Notes: generated by a model not told the origin, from the letters alone. A DNA stretch of 64,000 nt from Marinilactibacillus sp036039175 (GCF_036039175.1 NZ_JAYXKP010000008.1:66344-130343), one strand, 5' to 3'; counted from the first letter of the stretch, positions 1 to 8,494 are shown. Made by a program: numbers and translations.

Positions 1-1
1 T

Positions 2-307
2 TACTATGAATTCAACGAACGTGGATTGATTCTGATGGGTCGTCGAACAGGTAGAACCTTTAAAATTGGAGAACCAGTTAAAGTTAAATTGACTGCAGCG
101 AATATTGAAGGCTACCAGATTGACTTTGAGTTAGCAGATATCCCTGAAGATGAAAAACGAAAACAATCCAAACCAAAAAATCAATCAGGCCGAAATAAGA
201 ACCAAAGACGTAGCAAAAACTCAAAAGGAAATCAAAAATCTGATCGAAACAAGCCGTCTTCTGAAGGAAGAACGACCAAGAAAAAACGATCAGGAAAACG
301 TAAGTAG
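2..307 (+). CDS. rnr: Ribonuclease R, C-terminal end (partial)
   Basis: The frame is open from the first bases of the window, so this is the 3' end of a longer gene. The visible residues start in the middle of an S1 RNA-binding domain (ERGLILMGRRTGRTFKIGE, then VKVKL and IDFEL), which is how RNase R ends, and finish in a Lys/Arg/Ser/Asn-rich basic tail of about 50 residues, also usual for Firmicutes RNase R. RNase R is a 3'-5' exoribonuclease that degrades structured RNA and works with tmRNA/SmpB in trans-translation. smpB follows after 29 bp, the standard rnr-smpB order. The catalytic RNB domain lies outside the window. Confidence 0.88.
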   Translation, partial: YYEFNERGLILMGRRTGRTFKIGEPVKVKLTAANIEGYQIDFELADIPEDEKRKQSKPKNQSGRNKNQRRSKNSKGNQKSDRNKPSSEGRTTKKKRSGKRK

Positions 308-336
308 TAGTCGTAGACAAAAGGAGGGTGATACAG

Positions 337-798
337 GTGCCTAAAGGTGAAGGCAAGCTGATTGCTCAGAATAAGAAAGCAAGATATGAATATAGTATTT
401 TAGATACTGTGGAAGCAGGGATCGTCTTAAACGGAACGGAAATTAAGTCGATTCGTGCCGGCAGAATCAATCTTAAGGATGGTTATGCTGGAATTCGTAA
501 TGGAGAAATGTGGTTATATAATGTGCATATTGCTCCATTCGATAAAGGAAACCAGTTTAATCATGATCCTGTAAGAACTAGAAAATTATTAATGAAGAAA
601 AAGCAGATCGATAAATTTATTGGGGAAACCAAACAAGGCGGGATAACGATTGTACCGCTGAAAGTGTATATCCGTAACGGGTATGCTAAAGTTTTAATCG
701 GTCTAGCAAAAGGTAAAAAACAATACGATAAACGCGAATCCATTAAACGCAAAGATCAAAAGCGTCAAGTGGATCGTGCAATGAAAGATTATCGTTAA
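337..798 (+). CDS. smpB: SsrA-binding protein SmpB
   Basis: A 153-residue protein with the SmpB signatures in order: GKLIAQNKKARYEY at the N-terminus, GTEIKSIRAGRINLKDGYA, HIAPFDKGNQFNHDP, RTRKLLM, and the C-terminal LAKGKKQYDKRESIKRKDQKR tail. SmpB binds tmRNA and delivers it to stalled ribosomes. The GTG at 337 is preferred to the in-frame GTG at 328, because AAGGAGG (321-327) sits about 9 bases before 337 but directly abuts 328, and family members begin MPKG. Its RNA partner, ssrA, is in the same window at 21.4-21.8 kb on the other strand. Confidence 0.97.
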   Translation: MPKGEGKLIAQNKKARYEYSILDTVEAGIVLNGTEIKSIRAGRINLKDGYAGIRNGEMWLYNVHIAPFDKGNQFNHDPVRTRKLLMKKKQIDKFIGETKQGGITIVPLKVYIRNGYAKVLIGLAKGKKQYDKRESIKRKDQKRQVDRAMKDYR

Positions 799-803
799 CA
801 AAC

Positions 804-840
804 AAAAACCACCAGCGCAATCATTGCGCTGGTGGTTTTT
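804..840. terminator. Bidirectional terminator between smpB and the ABC exporter
   Basis: A 13-bp perfect stem (ACCACCAGCGCAA with its complement, loop TCA) has AAAAA on the left and TTTTT on the right. It can end both the rnr-smpB transcript and the convergent ABC exporter transcript. Confidence 0.9.
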
Positions 841-857
841 AGTCGTTTGTACAATAA

Positions 858-1685
858 TCAATTTTTGTTGTTATAGAGCTTCATAGTCAGTGGGGCAAAG
901 ATGACAAGTATGATTCCGGAAGCAATGAGTGTCCATAAGACTTCACCGGAGACGTTATAACCATGCATCAATCCTCTGACAGCGTCCACAAGCATCGAGA
1001 TTGGATTGATTTTGACAAAGGTTTCCAAGATATGAGGCATTGTACTCGGATCGACAAACGCACTACTCAAGAAGGTCAAAGGAAAAATGACCATCATTGC
1101 ACTAGCCATTAAAGCATTTTCAGACTTCAAAACAAGTGCTAATACATTCCAGATCCATGAAAGACAGAACGAAAACACAAGCAAAAGGGCCACTGCTAGA
1201 ATAATACCGATTAGGCCACCTTCGGGCCTGAAGCCTAAGATCATAGCAAACAAAATCATAATCATTGAAGCAATGGTGTATCTAAGGGCGTCAAAAGTCA
1301 TTGCACCTACTAGAGAAGAAGGCCCCCAAATAGGTAGGGTTCTTTGACGATCGAAAAAGCCTTTTTGAATATCTTTATTCAAATCAAGTCCAGTGTACAT
1401 CGTGATCTGGGTCACAGTCTGTACTAAAATACCGGGTAGTATAAATTGAAGATACTCCTGAACCGAACCAGCAATAGCACCACCAAATAAGAAAGTAAAC
1501 ATCAGTAAAAATAAGATCGGCATAGCTGTAATATCCATTAGTGCCATTGGAGCATGTTTAGTTCTGAGTAATGCGCGCATGGCAAATATTTGTACAGACA
1601 CAATTGGACTAGGGGGTGTTGGACGTTGTTTTGACAAAATCGCTTGTTGCAGCTTTTCTTGATTGATTGTCTGGTTCTGGACCAT
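858..1685 (-). CDS. ABC-2 type exporter permease (DrrB-like)
   Basis: A 275-residue integral membrane protein with about six hydrophobic segments after a roughly 50-residue cytoplasmic N-terminus. The stretch QFILPGILVQTVTQITMYTG followed by a DIQKGFFDR...LPI segment is typical of the ABC-2/DrrB family, which pairs with DrrA-type ATPases to export drugs, lipids or other hydrophobic molecules. The start has GGAGGG about 8 bases upstream. It lies 14 bp downstream of the ATPase gene on the same strand, so the two form one exporter. The substrate cannot be read from sequence. Confidence 0.88.
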   Translation of the reverse strand: MVQNQTINQEKLQQAILSKQRPTPPSPIVSVQIFAMRALLRTKHAPMALMDITAMPILFLLMFTFLFGGAIAGSVQEYLQFILPGILVQTVTQITMYTGLDLNKDIQKGFFDRQRTLPIWGPSSLVGAMTFDALRYTIASMIMILFAMILGFRPEGGLIGIILAVALLLVFSFCLSWIWNVLALVLKSENALMASAMMVIFPLTFLSSAFVDPSTMPHILETFVKINPISMLVDAVRGLMHGYNVSGEVLWTLIASGIILVIFAPLTMKLYNNKN

Positions 1686-1699
1686 TTGAATCCCTCCTA

Positions 1700-2683
1700 T
1701 TATTTAACGATAGATGATTGCTCTGTAGTAGACACTGTTTCCGAATCTTCTGTTAAAGCTAAAAACACCTCGTCTAAGCTAGGTTGACCTAAAGAGAAGG
1801 TAAGCACATGAATTCGTTGCTCAGCGAGTGTAGTTAGCGCTTTTGTAGCATCAGAGGGGGTTGAAACTTTGATATGCAGCTGATCAATCTTAGAGGACTC
1901 ATGCAAAATTTCTCCTGCGCTGGCTTCCAAGATTTTCTCAGCTTTGGATCTATCTTTTTGGGACTTCAAGGTCACATGAAGTATATTATTCCCCAAAGAG
2001 GCCTTCAAATCGTGGGCCGTTCCTTCAGCAATGATTTTACCTTTATTGATGACAGCTATTCGGTCAGCTAATTGATCAGCTTCTTCCAGATATTGAGTCG
2101 TTAAAAGTACAGTTGTACCTGCGCTCGTCAATGCACGAATCACAGCCCAAACCTGGTTTCGGCTTCTTGGATCCAAACCCGTTGTCGGTTCATCTAGAAA
2201 CAAGAGGTCTGGAGTAACAACAATACTTGCTGCAATATCTAGACGCCTACGCATACCACCCGAATACTCTTTCACTTGCTTATTAGCAGCTTCAAAAAGT
2301 CCAAAAGCATCTAATAGTTCAGCAGCGCGTATTTTGGCTTCTTTTTTTGAATAGCCCATTAACCTTGAAATCATCGTGAGGTTTTCGGTTCCGGTCAAAT
2401 CTTCATCAACAGAAGCATACTGACCAGTTAAGGCGATTCTTGGACGGATTTTTTTTGGTTGTGAAGCAACATCGTAGCCAAAAACGCTAGCTGATCCACC
2501 GTCAATGGTTAATAAAGTAGCAAGCATTCTTAAAGTTGTCGTTTTTCCTGCACCGTTTGGACCGAGAAATCCGTAGACAGATCCTTTAGTGATTTTAAGA
2601 TCGATTGCATCAACGGCTGTGAAGTCTCCAAATCTCTTGACCAAGCCATTCACTTCGATTGCATAATCTTCTGTTTTGACCAT
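1700..2683 (-). CDS. ABC exporter ATP-binding protein (DrrA-like)
   Basis: A 327-residue ATPase. Walker A is GPNGAGKTT, the signature is YSGGMRRRLD, Walker B is LLFLDEPTTGLDP, and the H-loop position reads LLTTQYLEEAD, with Gln in place of the usual His as in DaunoA/DrrA proteins. The roughly 100 residues after the ATPase core match the DrrA C-terminal extension. The ATG at 2683 is chosen over an in-frame start 9 codons upstream because AGAGGTG lies about 7 bases before it. It energises the permease encoded immediately downstream. Confidence 0.92.
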   Translation of the reverse strand: MVKTEDYAIEVNGLVKRFGDFTAVDAIDLKITKGSVYGFLGPNGAGKTTTLRMLATLLTIDGGSASVFGYDVASQPKKIRPRIALTGQYASVDEDLTGTENLTMISRLMGYSKKEAKIRAAELLDAFGLFEAANKQVKEYSGGMRRRLDIAASIVVTPDLLFLDEPTTGLDPRSRNQVWAVIRALTSAGTTVLLTTQYLEEADQLADRIAVINKGKIIAEGTAHDLKASLGNNILHVTLKSQKDRSKAEKILEASAGEILHESSKIDQLHIKVSTPSDATKALTTLAEQRIHVLTFSLGQPSLDEVFLALTEDSETVSTTEQSSIVK

Positions 2684-2915
2684 AGAGAACACCTCTTTAT
2701 GTTTATACAAGCCTAGTAGGTCAGTTTATCTTAAGTCCCATTTATTTAATTGAAATATACCTTACTTTAAAGTGGGAGACAACACCTATTTAACCTATGA
2801 ATGATTTTTGTAAAGTTCATCTCGGGATAAGTTTACTTTCATTCTCTTCGCATCAGCAAAGTAAGTCTGTTACAATAAAGTAGAAGATATCATTTTGGAA
2901 GGAGCAACAATAAAG

Positions 2916-3596
2916 ATGACTACTAAGGGTGTTGAAATTTATTTTGTTCGTCACGGAGAAACGTATTTGAATCATTATGGACGTATGCAAGGATGGAGCA
3001 ATGCGCCACTAACTGATGATGGCATTGTTGATGTACATCGTTGTGGGCGTGGGCTGAAAGATGTCAAGTTTGATGCAGTCTACACAAGTGATTTAACACG
3101 TACGCAAGATACTGCTGGAATTATCCTTGAAGAAAATGGGCAAGCTGAGAACATGGATATGGTTCAGATGCCAGAGTTCAGAGAAGTATTCTTTGGTTCT
3201 TATGAAGGTATGTATGGATCGGAAGCATGGGGAAATGTTGCTAAGCATATGGGTTACGAGACTTCGCGTGATATGTTCTTGAACACAGATATTCCTGATC
3301 GTATGAATGCATTCAGAGAAGCGGATCCTTATCATGACGCGGAAAACTTTATGATGTTCTGGAGCCGAGTTGAAAAAGGATTACTTAAACTAATTGATAA
3401 GCATCGCGATACGGGCGAGAGAATTTTACTTGTCGCTCACGGTGGAACGATTCGTTATATTTTACAAAACTTAATTCCTGATCTGGATGACACGACGGCT
3501 CTTTTAAATGCAAGTGTTTCTGTAGCGAGCTACCATGGTGGCAAGTACCATTTAGATCGTTACAACGACGTATCCCATTTCAAAGACGAAGCATAA
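2916..3596 (+). CDS. Histidine phosphatase family protein
   Basis: A 226-residue member of the histidine phosphatase (phosphoglycerate-mutase-like) superfamily. The catalytic RHG motif is in IYFVRHGET near residue 12, followed by the conserved QGWSNAPLT, an arginine in YTSDLTRTQDTA, and the second histidine in LLVAHGGTIR. The length and C-terminus suit a small-molecule phosphatase rather than glycolytic mutase. The ATG at 2916 has GGAAGGAG upstream; a TTG at 2895 in the same frame overlaps that ribosome site and is less likely. It lies 29 bp ahead of a HAD phosphatase, so the two probably share a transcript. The substrate is unknown. Confidence 0.85.
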   Translation: MTTKGVEIYFVRHGETYLNHYGRMQGWSNAPLTDDGIVDVHRCGRGLKDVKFDAVYTSDLTRTQDTAGIILEENGQAENMDMVQMPEFREVFFGSYEGMYGSEAWGNVAKHMGYETSRDMFLNTDIPDRMNAFREADPYHDAENFMMFWSRVEKGLLKLIDKHRDTGERILLVAHGGTIRYILQNLIPDLDDTTALLNASVSVASYHGGKYHLDRYNDVSHFKDEA

Positions 3597-3625
3597 CCTA
3601 AATTGAAGGAATTGAGGCGTAAGGA

Positions 3626-4402
3626 TTGAAACCAACATCACTAGTGTTTTTTGATTTAGATGGAACGTTATTGAATGAACAGTCACAACTGGATACAGAT
3701 GTGATTGAAGCTTTGTCTGAACTGAAGAGAAACGGTGGTGTACCCTTTATCGCTACAGGGCGTAGCCATCTTCAGGTCGAACACGTACTGAAAGAAACAG
3801 TGATCGATTCATTTATTTCTCTTAATGGTCACTATATTCAGTATGAAGGACAAGATATTTACGAAGGTATATTTGATCAAGATCTATTGGACCGTGTTCA
3901 AACAGAAGTCGAGGATCAGGACATTACGGTTGCTTACTATAGTAAAGAAGGATTTAGACTGACTAGAAGAGACGAAAATGCCGTTGCAGCTTATCAGTTT
4001 ATTCATGCAGATGCGCCAGAAATTGATGAATCTTATTACGAAGAAAAAGATATATTGATGGTTCTATTGTTCACACAAGATTTAGCAGTGGATGATATTT
4101 TTCATAAGAATTTTCCAGAACTTTCATTTTATCGTAATTCGCCTTATTCGATCGATACGATTCTCAAAGAGAACTCAAAAGCAATTGGTATACAGAAATT
4201 AGTTGAAAAATTAGGTCTTGAAGGTGTACCGACGTATGCCTTTGGAGATGGTCCCAACGATATCGAAATGCTTGAAGTAGCTGACCATAGTGTAGCTATG
4301 GGGAATGGAACAGAAGAAGTAAAAGCTTTGGCTGACTATGTTGCTAAAAAGAACACAGATGGTGGTATCGTTGACGGTCTTAAGTATTTTAATTTAATCT
4401 AA
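3626..4402 (+). CDS. Cof-type HAD-superfamily phosphatase
   Basis: A 258-residue HAD hydrolase of the Cof/type IIB class. Motif I is VFFDLDGTLL near residue 8, with the nucleophile and acid aspartates. Motif II is PFIATGRS, motif III includes the conserved lysine in LKENSKAIGI, and motif IV is FGDGPNDIEMLEVADHSVAMGNG. The cap between motifs II and III is of the Cof size. The family dephosphorylates sugar phosphates, flavin or pyridoxal phosphates; the substrate here cannot be assigned. The start is TTG at 3626 with a GAGG-type site upstream and no better ATG nearby. It ends at a strong terminator. Confidence 0.88.
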   Translation: MKPTSLVFFDLDGTLLNEQSQLDTDVIEALSELKRNGGVPFIATGRSHLQVEHVLKETVIDSFISLNGHYIQYEGQDIYEGIFDQDLLDRVQTEVEDQDITVAYYSKEGFRLTRRDENAVAAYQFIHADAPEIDESYYEEKDILMVLLFTQDLAVDDIFHKNFPELSFYRNSPYSIDTILKENSKAIGIQKLVEKLGLEGVPTYAFGDGPNDIEMLEVADHSVAMGNGTEEVKALADYVAKKNTDGGIVDGLKYFNLI

Positions 4403-4404
4403 AC

Positions 4405-4469
4405 AAAATAGGCACCGTCTACTTCACTGATTGAATGCAATCAGGAAAAGTGGACGGTGCCTATTTTTT
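4405..4469. terminator. Bidirectional terminator
   Basis: A long interrupted stem has a perfect base (AAAATAGGCACCGTC with its complement), an inner TCACTGATTG/CAATCAGGAAAAGTG arm, and a T run at 4463-4469. It serves the phosphatase gene and the convergent hypothetical gene, whose stop codon lies inside the T run. Confidence 0.88.
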
Positions 4470-4992
4470 AATCATTTTTAGGCATTGTTGGTTCTTCGTC
4501 TTCTTCTACAAGAGAGACAGGGAAGAACTCTTTGCTCGTACATAACAAGAAATCTAGTGCAAAATCATTATGGAAGCCTTGCAAGTTATACACGATGTTC
4601 TCACCGTTTTGTAGTCTATCTTTTCGGAATAGAGAAGGGTGTAGCTTCTTGACGACATCAATTAAAGCCAACAAGAGCATGTCAGGTGTTTTAAGTAAAT
4701 TTCTAAAATCTTCTTTACTGAGTCGGTAACTTTTGAAAAATTCTTCGGTAAAGTCATTGTCCGGTCTCAATGCAGAGACAAAACGAAGACTAGTTGGTGT
4801 CATATATCTCAACTTAAATGAATCACTTTCTCGATCATAAATGATAAAATCAGCTGAATAAAGCTCGTGGTCCATTTCAAAAAGCAGTTTATACTTTTTA
4901 ACATCGCTATCTTTTAATTCAGGATCTTCATCAATCATGGTGTTGAATTCCTTTAACAAACTATCTAAGATTCTCATTTGATCAAAGTTCAT
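4468..4992 (-). CDS. Hypothetical protein, 174 aa
   Basis: I do not recognise this protein. It is soluble, acidic and mixed alpha/beta in appearance, with no signal peptide, no membrane segment and an acidic C-terminal tail (VEEDEEPTMPKND). Two aromatic-rich stretches stand out, YSADFIIYDRESDSF around residue 50 and NLQGFHNDFALDFL around residue 140. The gene is well supported: an AAGGAGG site sits 7-8 bases before the ATG and the codon use resembles its neighbours. It is a single-gene unit between a shared terminator and the YolD-like gene, so context gives no function. Confidence 0.75.
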   Translation of the reverse strand: MNFDQMRILDSLLKEFNTMIDEDPELKDSDVKKYKLLFEMDHELYSADFIIYDRESDSFKLRYMTPTSLRFVSALRPDNDFTEEFFKSYRLSKEDFRNLLKTPDMLLLALIDVVKKLHPSLFRKDRLQNGENIVYNLQGFHNDFALDFLLCTSKEFFPVSLVEEDEEPTMPKND

Positions 4993-5107
4993 TTAACTTA
5001 CCTCCTTTTCGTTTTTATTATAGCACTAACAAATTCACAACGCACATCAAAACCTGCAAGTATCTATTACGTAAAATGGCTTCTATTAAAGTAATAAGCG
5101 AAGACTA

Positions 5108-5518
5108 TCAGTCGGATGGTGTTCGCTTATTATGCCATTTAAGAACATTATAGAGGTCAATATGTCGAATCAATTCTATATTAACTCGTTTAATCCTGCC
5201 ATCTTTTAATTGCAAAATGATTTTTTCTCCTAAATATCCCATTACCAGACATTCAACATCTGGATAATATTGCCCGTCTTTGAGTACATTTGCTTGAATG
5301 GAAACAGGAGATTTCGTAACGTAAGCCTCGTAAAGAATAGTGGAAATATCTTCTGTTGTCATCTCTTCTTTAGGGAGAATATCCACTTGCTGATCTTCTG
5401 CCTTCATCTTTTTCAATGCTTCTGTATGGTCTGATAACATCATACCTAACCACTTCATTTTCCCACGATCCACGTAACCTAACTTGTCTGGATCTAATAA
5501 TACAACTTCTTCAGTCAT
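5108..5518 (-). CDS. YolD-like family protein
   Basis: A 136-residue protein with the YolD-like layout: an N-terminal DRGKMKWLGMMLSDH segment (the family has DRG-x-KW-x-AMMLPEH), then a charged helix, then a small beta-barrel-like C-terminus carrying an inserted-loop ILQLKDGRIKRVNIELIRHID motif. YolD proteins are small Firmicutes proteins of poorly known role, often near UvrX/DinB-type polymerases; no such gene is nearby. The ATG at 5518 is preferred to 5524 because AAGGAG lies 8 bases upstream of it and only 2 bases from the other. The family call rests on pattern memory. Confidence 0.65.
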   Translation of the reverse strand: MTEEVVLLDPDKLGYVDRGKMKWLGMMLSDHTEALKKMKAEDQQVDILPKEEMTTEDISTILYEAYVTKSPVSIQANVLKDGQYYPDVECLVMGYLGEKIILQLKDGRIKRVNIELIRHIDLYNVLKWHNKRTPSD

Positions 5519-5606
5519 GTCCATCACTCCTTCATGCGAAAGTACGTTCCTTTATTCAATAATAAGAACATTAGTTCGATAAGTCAAGTGTGAAAGATCA
5601 TCAGAA

Positions 5607-5637
5607 AAAGCTAGAGAAAAAAATTTTCTCTAGCTTT
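5607..5637 (-). terminator. Terminator of the tiny ORF on the minus strand
   Basis: A 14-bp inverted repeat (AAAGCTAGAGAAAA with its complement) lies right after the stop of the 24-residue ORF. On the minus strand it ends in a CTTTTTC tract. Confidence 0.7.
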
Positions 5638-5639
5638 AA

Positions 5640-5714
5640 TCAAGATTTTTTATATCTGTCTACAAGGTAATAGCTAACTCCACTAGCAAAAAGAATAAAC
5701 AACACCATCGCCAT
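5640..5714 (-). CDS. Tiny membrane peptide ORF, 24 aa
   Basis: An ORF of 24 codons with a GAGGTG site 8 bases before the ATG. It encodes a single hydrophobic helix (starting MAMVLFILFASGV) followed by a basic end (DRYKKS). It sits in its own unit: a TATAAT box (plus-strand complement near 5863-5868) and a roughly 145-base leader containing a hairpin lie upstream, and a terminator starts right at the stop. The size and layout resemble type I toxins or small membrane regulators of Firmicutes, but no antisense RNA is evident, so function is not assigned. Confidence 0.5.
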   Translation of the reverse strand: MAMVLFILFASGVSYYLVDRYKKS

Positions 5715-5775
5715 AGCACATACACCTCTTCGAAATTAGTGATAACTCGTATAAACATTAAAAATACAGTATTGT

Positions 5776-5813
5776 ACTTATGTATAAAGTACGCGCTTGT
5801 ACTACATATAAGT
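5776..5813 (-). other. Interrupted inverted repeat in the tiny ORF leader
   Basis: ACTTAT...AGTAC, a 6-base loop (GCGCTT), then GTACT...ATAAGT form an interrupted stem. It lies in the presumed 5' leader of the 24-codon ORF, between its -10 box and its ribosome site, so it could control translation or be part of an RNA. No protein-coding gene covers 5715-6001. Confidence 0.45.
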
Positions 5814-6001
5814 AATATCGGCAATATATCGACCGTACTTAAATTTTTTTTCATTGATATTATACTCACTGCATACTATGAAAAGCAATACTTTGAAGAT
5901 ACGAATTTGAAATAAATTTTACTGAGACATCTAGAAGTATTGTGTTTGATTGTAAAATGAGATATAGTTCTCGGTAGAAACTTTTGAAGGGGTTTATGGA
6001 T

Positions 6002-6199
6002 GTGAAGAAATCGGATGAAATTTTAATCAGATGGTTATTGGAACATAGTGATAGATCAATAAAAGAAATTGCTTCAAAGACGGAAATAGATCAGAATACC
6101 TTAATAGAATTAAAACAGACACCATCAAATATGTCAGAATTAGATAAAGAGATTCTTTACAAACTAGTTACCTTTGCCAAAAGAGTGGGAGCAGAATAA
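6002..6199 (+). CDS. Small HTH-like protein, 65 aa
   Basis: A short charged protein. SIKEIASKTEIDQNTLIELKQ around residues 20-40 has the spacing of a helix-turn-helix (helix, turn, recognition helix), followed by another helix (LDKEILYKLVTFAKRV). A small DNA-binding protein is plausible but unproven. GTG at 6002 is chosen because AAGGGG lies 9 bases upstream; an in-frame ATG at 5996 is only 3 bases from that site. The 3' end of the gene forms part of its own terminator stem. It is a single-gene unit. Confidence 0.6.
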   Translation: MKKSDEILIRWLLEHSDRSIKEIASKTEIDQNTLIELKQTPSNMSELDKEILYKLVTFAKRVGAE

Positions 6200-6218
6200 T
6201 CTGTTTCCACTCTTTTAA
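6179..6218 (+). terminator. Terminator overlapping the end of the small HTH-like gene
   Basis: AAAAGAGTGG (the last codons of the gene) pairs with CCACTCTTTT at 6207-6216, so the stop codon lies in the loop region. Confidence 0.7.
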
Positions 6219-6320
6219 TTTCAATAAAAGCTACTTAAAATTAAGTATAGAGTATAAGTGCTTATTGTGGCTATTTTAAGGTTGTTTTATATACTTTAAC
6301 TATAGAGAAAGGATGTGTTC

Positions 6321-6698
6321 ATGATCCGACTTAAAATCAATAAAGATATTTTAAATACGTTCAAGAATAAATACGGAAATAATCAAGCGATCGTTGGATA
6401 TGGAGAAGAAGTGAAGGCTCTTCCTTTTCCGTTACCGAGACATTTTATTGTCCTAATAGATAAAGAAGCGCTGACGATTGTTGAATTAGATAGAAAATTC
6501 AATGAAAAATCAGTTGGAAGTATACCGGTTTCTACTATACAGACAGTCAAAATGATAGGACCAGTTGTCAAATCTGTTACAGTTAAAACGACGGATAGAA
6601 AAATTAAATTTGTTATTAAACCAACAATTATGGGAATCAGTAAGGAACAGTCTGCTTTATTAACTTATTTGAAAACGCATTTCAAACAATCTAAATAA
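6321..6698 (+). CDS. PH-domain-like protein (YokE-type), 125 aa
   Basis: A small soluble protein whose second half follows the bacterial PH-like (YokE-type) strand pattern: FIVLIDKEALTIVELDR, then SVGSIPVSTIQTVKM, then SVTVKTTDRKIKFVI, ending in a helix (SKEQSALLTYLKTHF). Such domains are found alone in many Firmicutes with no firm function. The ATG at 6321 has AAAGGA 7 bases upstream; an in-frame GTG at 6315 is too close to that site. Assigned by strand pattern only, so the family name is tentative. Confidence 0.6.
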   Translation: MIRLKINKDILNTFKNKYGNNQAIVGYGEEVKALPFPLPRHFIVLIDKEALTIVELDRKFNEKSVGSIPVSTIQTVKMIGPVVKSVTVKTTDRKIKFVIKPTIMGISKEQSALLTYLKTHFKQSK

Positions 6699-6737
6699 AC
6701 AATGGCTACTGACGAGTAGCGCTAAGGAGATCATACA

Positions 6738-7175
6738 ATGAATCGAATCAATCTTATTGCCTTAGGTGTTTTGAACATAGAAAAAGCAAGAACCTTTTAT
6801 AAAGGGTTAGGGTTTCAGTGTTATGACGACTCGCCAGATGCACCGATTATCTTTTTCAATAATCAAGGTACAAAGTTGGAATTATTTCCATTGGAACAAT
6901 TGGCTACAGATATAGCTGGAGATGAACCTATGAAGATTAATAGGGAGGGGTTTAATGGTATAACATTGGCAATGAATGCAAAGAAAAAAGGAGAAGTTGA
7001 CGAAGTCATGGAACGTGCACGCTCTTTGGGTGCTGAGATTGTTAAAGAACCAGTAATTGTTTCTTGGGGAGGATATAGCGGTTATTTTAGAGATTTAGAC
7101 GGTTATTACTGGGAAGTAGCTTATGCAGATACATGGGCTTTTGATGAGCAGAATATGCTCGTAATTGATTCGTAA
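6738..7175 (+). CDS. VOC (glyoxalase/dioxygenase) family protein
   Basis: A 145-residue protein of the vicinal oxygen chelate fold. It has the paired beta-alpha-beta-beta-beta halves seen in this family: an N-terminal INLIALGVLNIEKARTFYKGLGF and a C-terminal FRDLDGYYWEVAYADTWAFDE, where YYWEVAY is the usual strand bearing a metal-ligand glutamate. The first expected ligand position is not histidine (LIALGV), so classical glyoxalase I activity is doubtful; many members are antibiotic-binding or of unknown role. It is preceded by AAGGAG and stands alone, 39 bp downstream of the PH-like gene. Confidence 0.85.
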   Translation: MNRINLIALGVLNIEKARTFYKGLGFQCYDDSPDAPIIFFNNQGTKLELFPLEQLATDIAGDEPMKINREGFNGITLAMNAKKKGEVDEVMERARSLGAEIVKEPVIVSWGGYSGYFRDLDGYYWEVAYADTWAFDEQNMLVIDS

Positions 7176-7343
7176 CATTAGAATATTTTGAAATAAAGAT
7201 ATCGTTTCCAAAGAAAACTTGTTATACCAATTTTTTTTATTCAAAAAAAGAATGATTTCCAAGTCATATAAATTGAATATGTAACATACATGGTGTTATA
7301 TTACAAACACGATATTATTACATTTTGTAAAGGAGAAATCATT

Positions 7344-8390
7344 ATGAAAAAAAGAGTAAGACATTACCTGGGAGCAGGAGAAACAGAAGCAGGATTTAAT
7401 TTATCTTGGGGCGCGGTTATTGCTGGGGTAGTTACTATACTAGCATTAATGCTTATGTTTAGTTTTATTACTTCTGCAATTGGTCTTGGCGTCGCTGAAC
7501 CTACTTCAAGCAACCCGCTTGACGGTGTCGGTACGGGTGTGGCGATTTGGACAGTCATCGCTTTCGTATTAGCTTTCTTTGGTGGAGGATTTATCGCTGG
7601 AGCTACATCGCGACGTGTTGGATTAGTTCACGGATTCTTAACTTGGGCATCAAGTTTAATTGTTTTAGTTATTATGCTTTCATATCTTGCTTCAGGTGTA
7701 TTTTCACTAGCAGGATCAGTTTTAGGAACTGTAACAAATGCAGTAGGATCAGCTGCTCAAACAACAATCGATTTAACAGGTAGCGCAGTAAGTACAGGGT
7801 TCGAAAGTGCAGCACAAGGTGCTGAAAATGTAGATTCGGATGAATTGCAAACACAAGTAGATTCTGTATTGCAAGATACAGACATTCCTGAATTACAACC
7901 TGACTATCTACAAGGCCAAGTTTCTGAAGCAACAGATGAAGTTGCGGCGGCTGGACAAGAAATTGTTACTAATCCAGACAACGCTGATTCTATTATTTCT
8001 GATTTACTAGATAGTTTAGAAGAAAGAGCAACTACAATTGGAGATGCAGCTGACGAAGAGGCGATCTCAAACGCGGTTGAATCAAATACTGATTTGTCAC
8101 AAGAAGAAGCAGATGAAGCAACTCAAAACATTGTTGAAGCTTACGAGAACACTACTACACAAGCACAAACAACAATCGAAAATCTACGTGGTGAAGTAGA
8201 AAACCTACAAACTCAAGTAGATCAAACGATTCAAGATGCACGTGTTCAAGCAGAAGAAGCAACAGATGCTGGATCTAAATATTCAATCTGGGCATTTGTA
8301 GCACTACTACTAAGCATGATTTTAACTTCAGTAGCTGGTTTGTTAGGATCTAACACAGTGAAAACGTCTAAATCCGAAAGTAGAGTATAA
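7344..8390 (+). CDS. Membrane protein with a central acidic Gln-rich region, 348 aa
   Basis: A protein I cannot place in a named family with confidence. It has three hydrophobic segments in the first 125 residues, including AIWTVIAFVLAFFGGGFIAG, then about 170 residues rich in Asp, Glu, Gln, Ala and Thr with heptad-like repeats (QTTIENLRGEVENLQTQVDQ), then a last membrane segment (IWAFVALLLSMILTSVAGLLG) and a charged tail. This suggests a membrane-anchored coiled-coil loop, outside or inside depending on topology. AAAGGAG lies 8 bases before ATG 7344; an in-frame start at 7290 lacks a ribosome site. Confidence 0.75.
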   Translation: MKKRVRHYLGAGETEAGFNLSWGAVIAGVVTILALMLMFSFITSAIGLGVAEPTSSNPLDGVGTGVAIWTVIAFVLAFFGGGFIAGATSRRVGLVHGFLTWASSLIVLVIMLSYLASGVFSLAGSVLGTVTNAVGSAAQTTIDLTGSAVSTGFESAAQGAENVDSDELQTQVDSVLQDTDIPELQPDYLQGQVSEATDEVAAAGQEIVTNPDNADSIISDLLDSLEERATTIGDAADEEAISNAVESNTDLSQEEADEATQNIVEAYENTTTQAQTTIENLRGEVENLQTQVDQTIQDARVQAEEATDAGSKYSIWAFVALLLSMILTSVAGLLGSNTVKTSKSESRV

Positions 8391-8404
8391 CCAATATAAA
8401 TAGG

Positions 8405-8434
8405 AAAGAGAGCGCCGAGCGCTCTCTTTTTTTG
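8405..8434 (+). terminator. Terminator after the membrane protein gene
   Basis: An 8-bp GC-rich stem (GAGAGCGC/GCGCTCTC, loop CGA) is followed by eight T residues. Confidence 0.9.
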
Positions 8435-8494
8435 TAAAATCATATTAACCGCAGAAAAAACGAAGAGAAGTAGCGTTAGGAAGTATAAAAAAGT

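Noticed and set aside
5660..5869. 69-codon ORF on the minus strand
   Set aside because: No ribosome site, and a 24-codon ORF with a good site and its own terminator occupies the same DNA in another frame.
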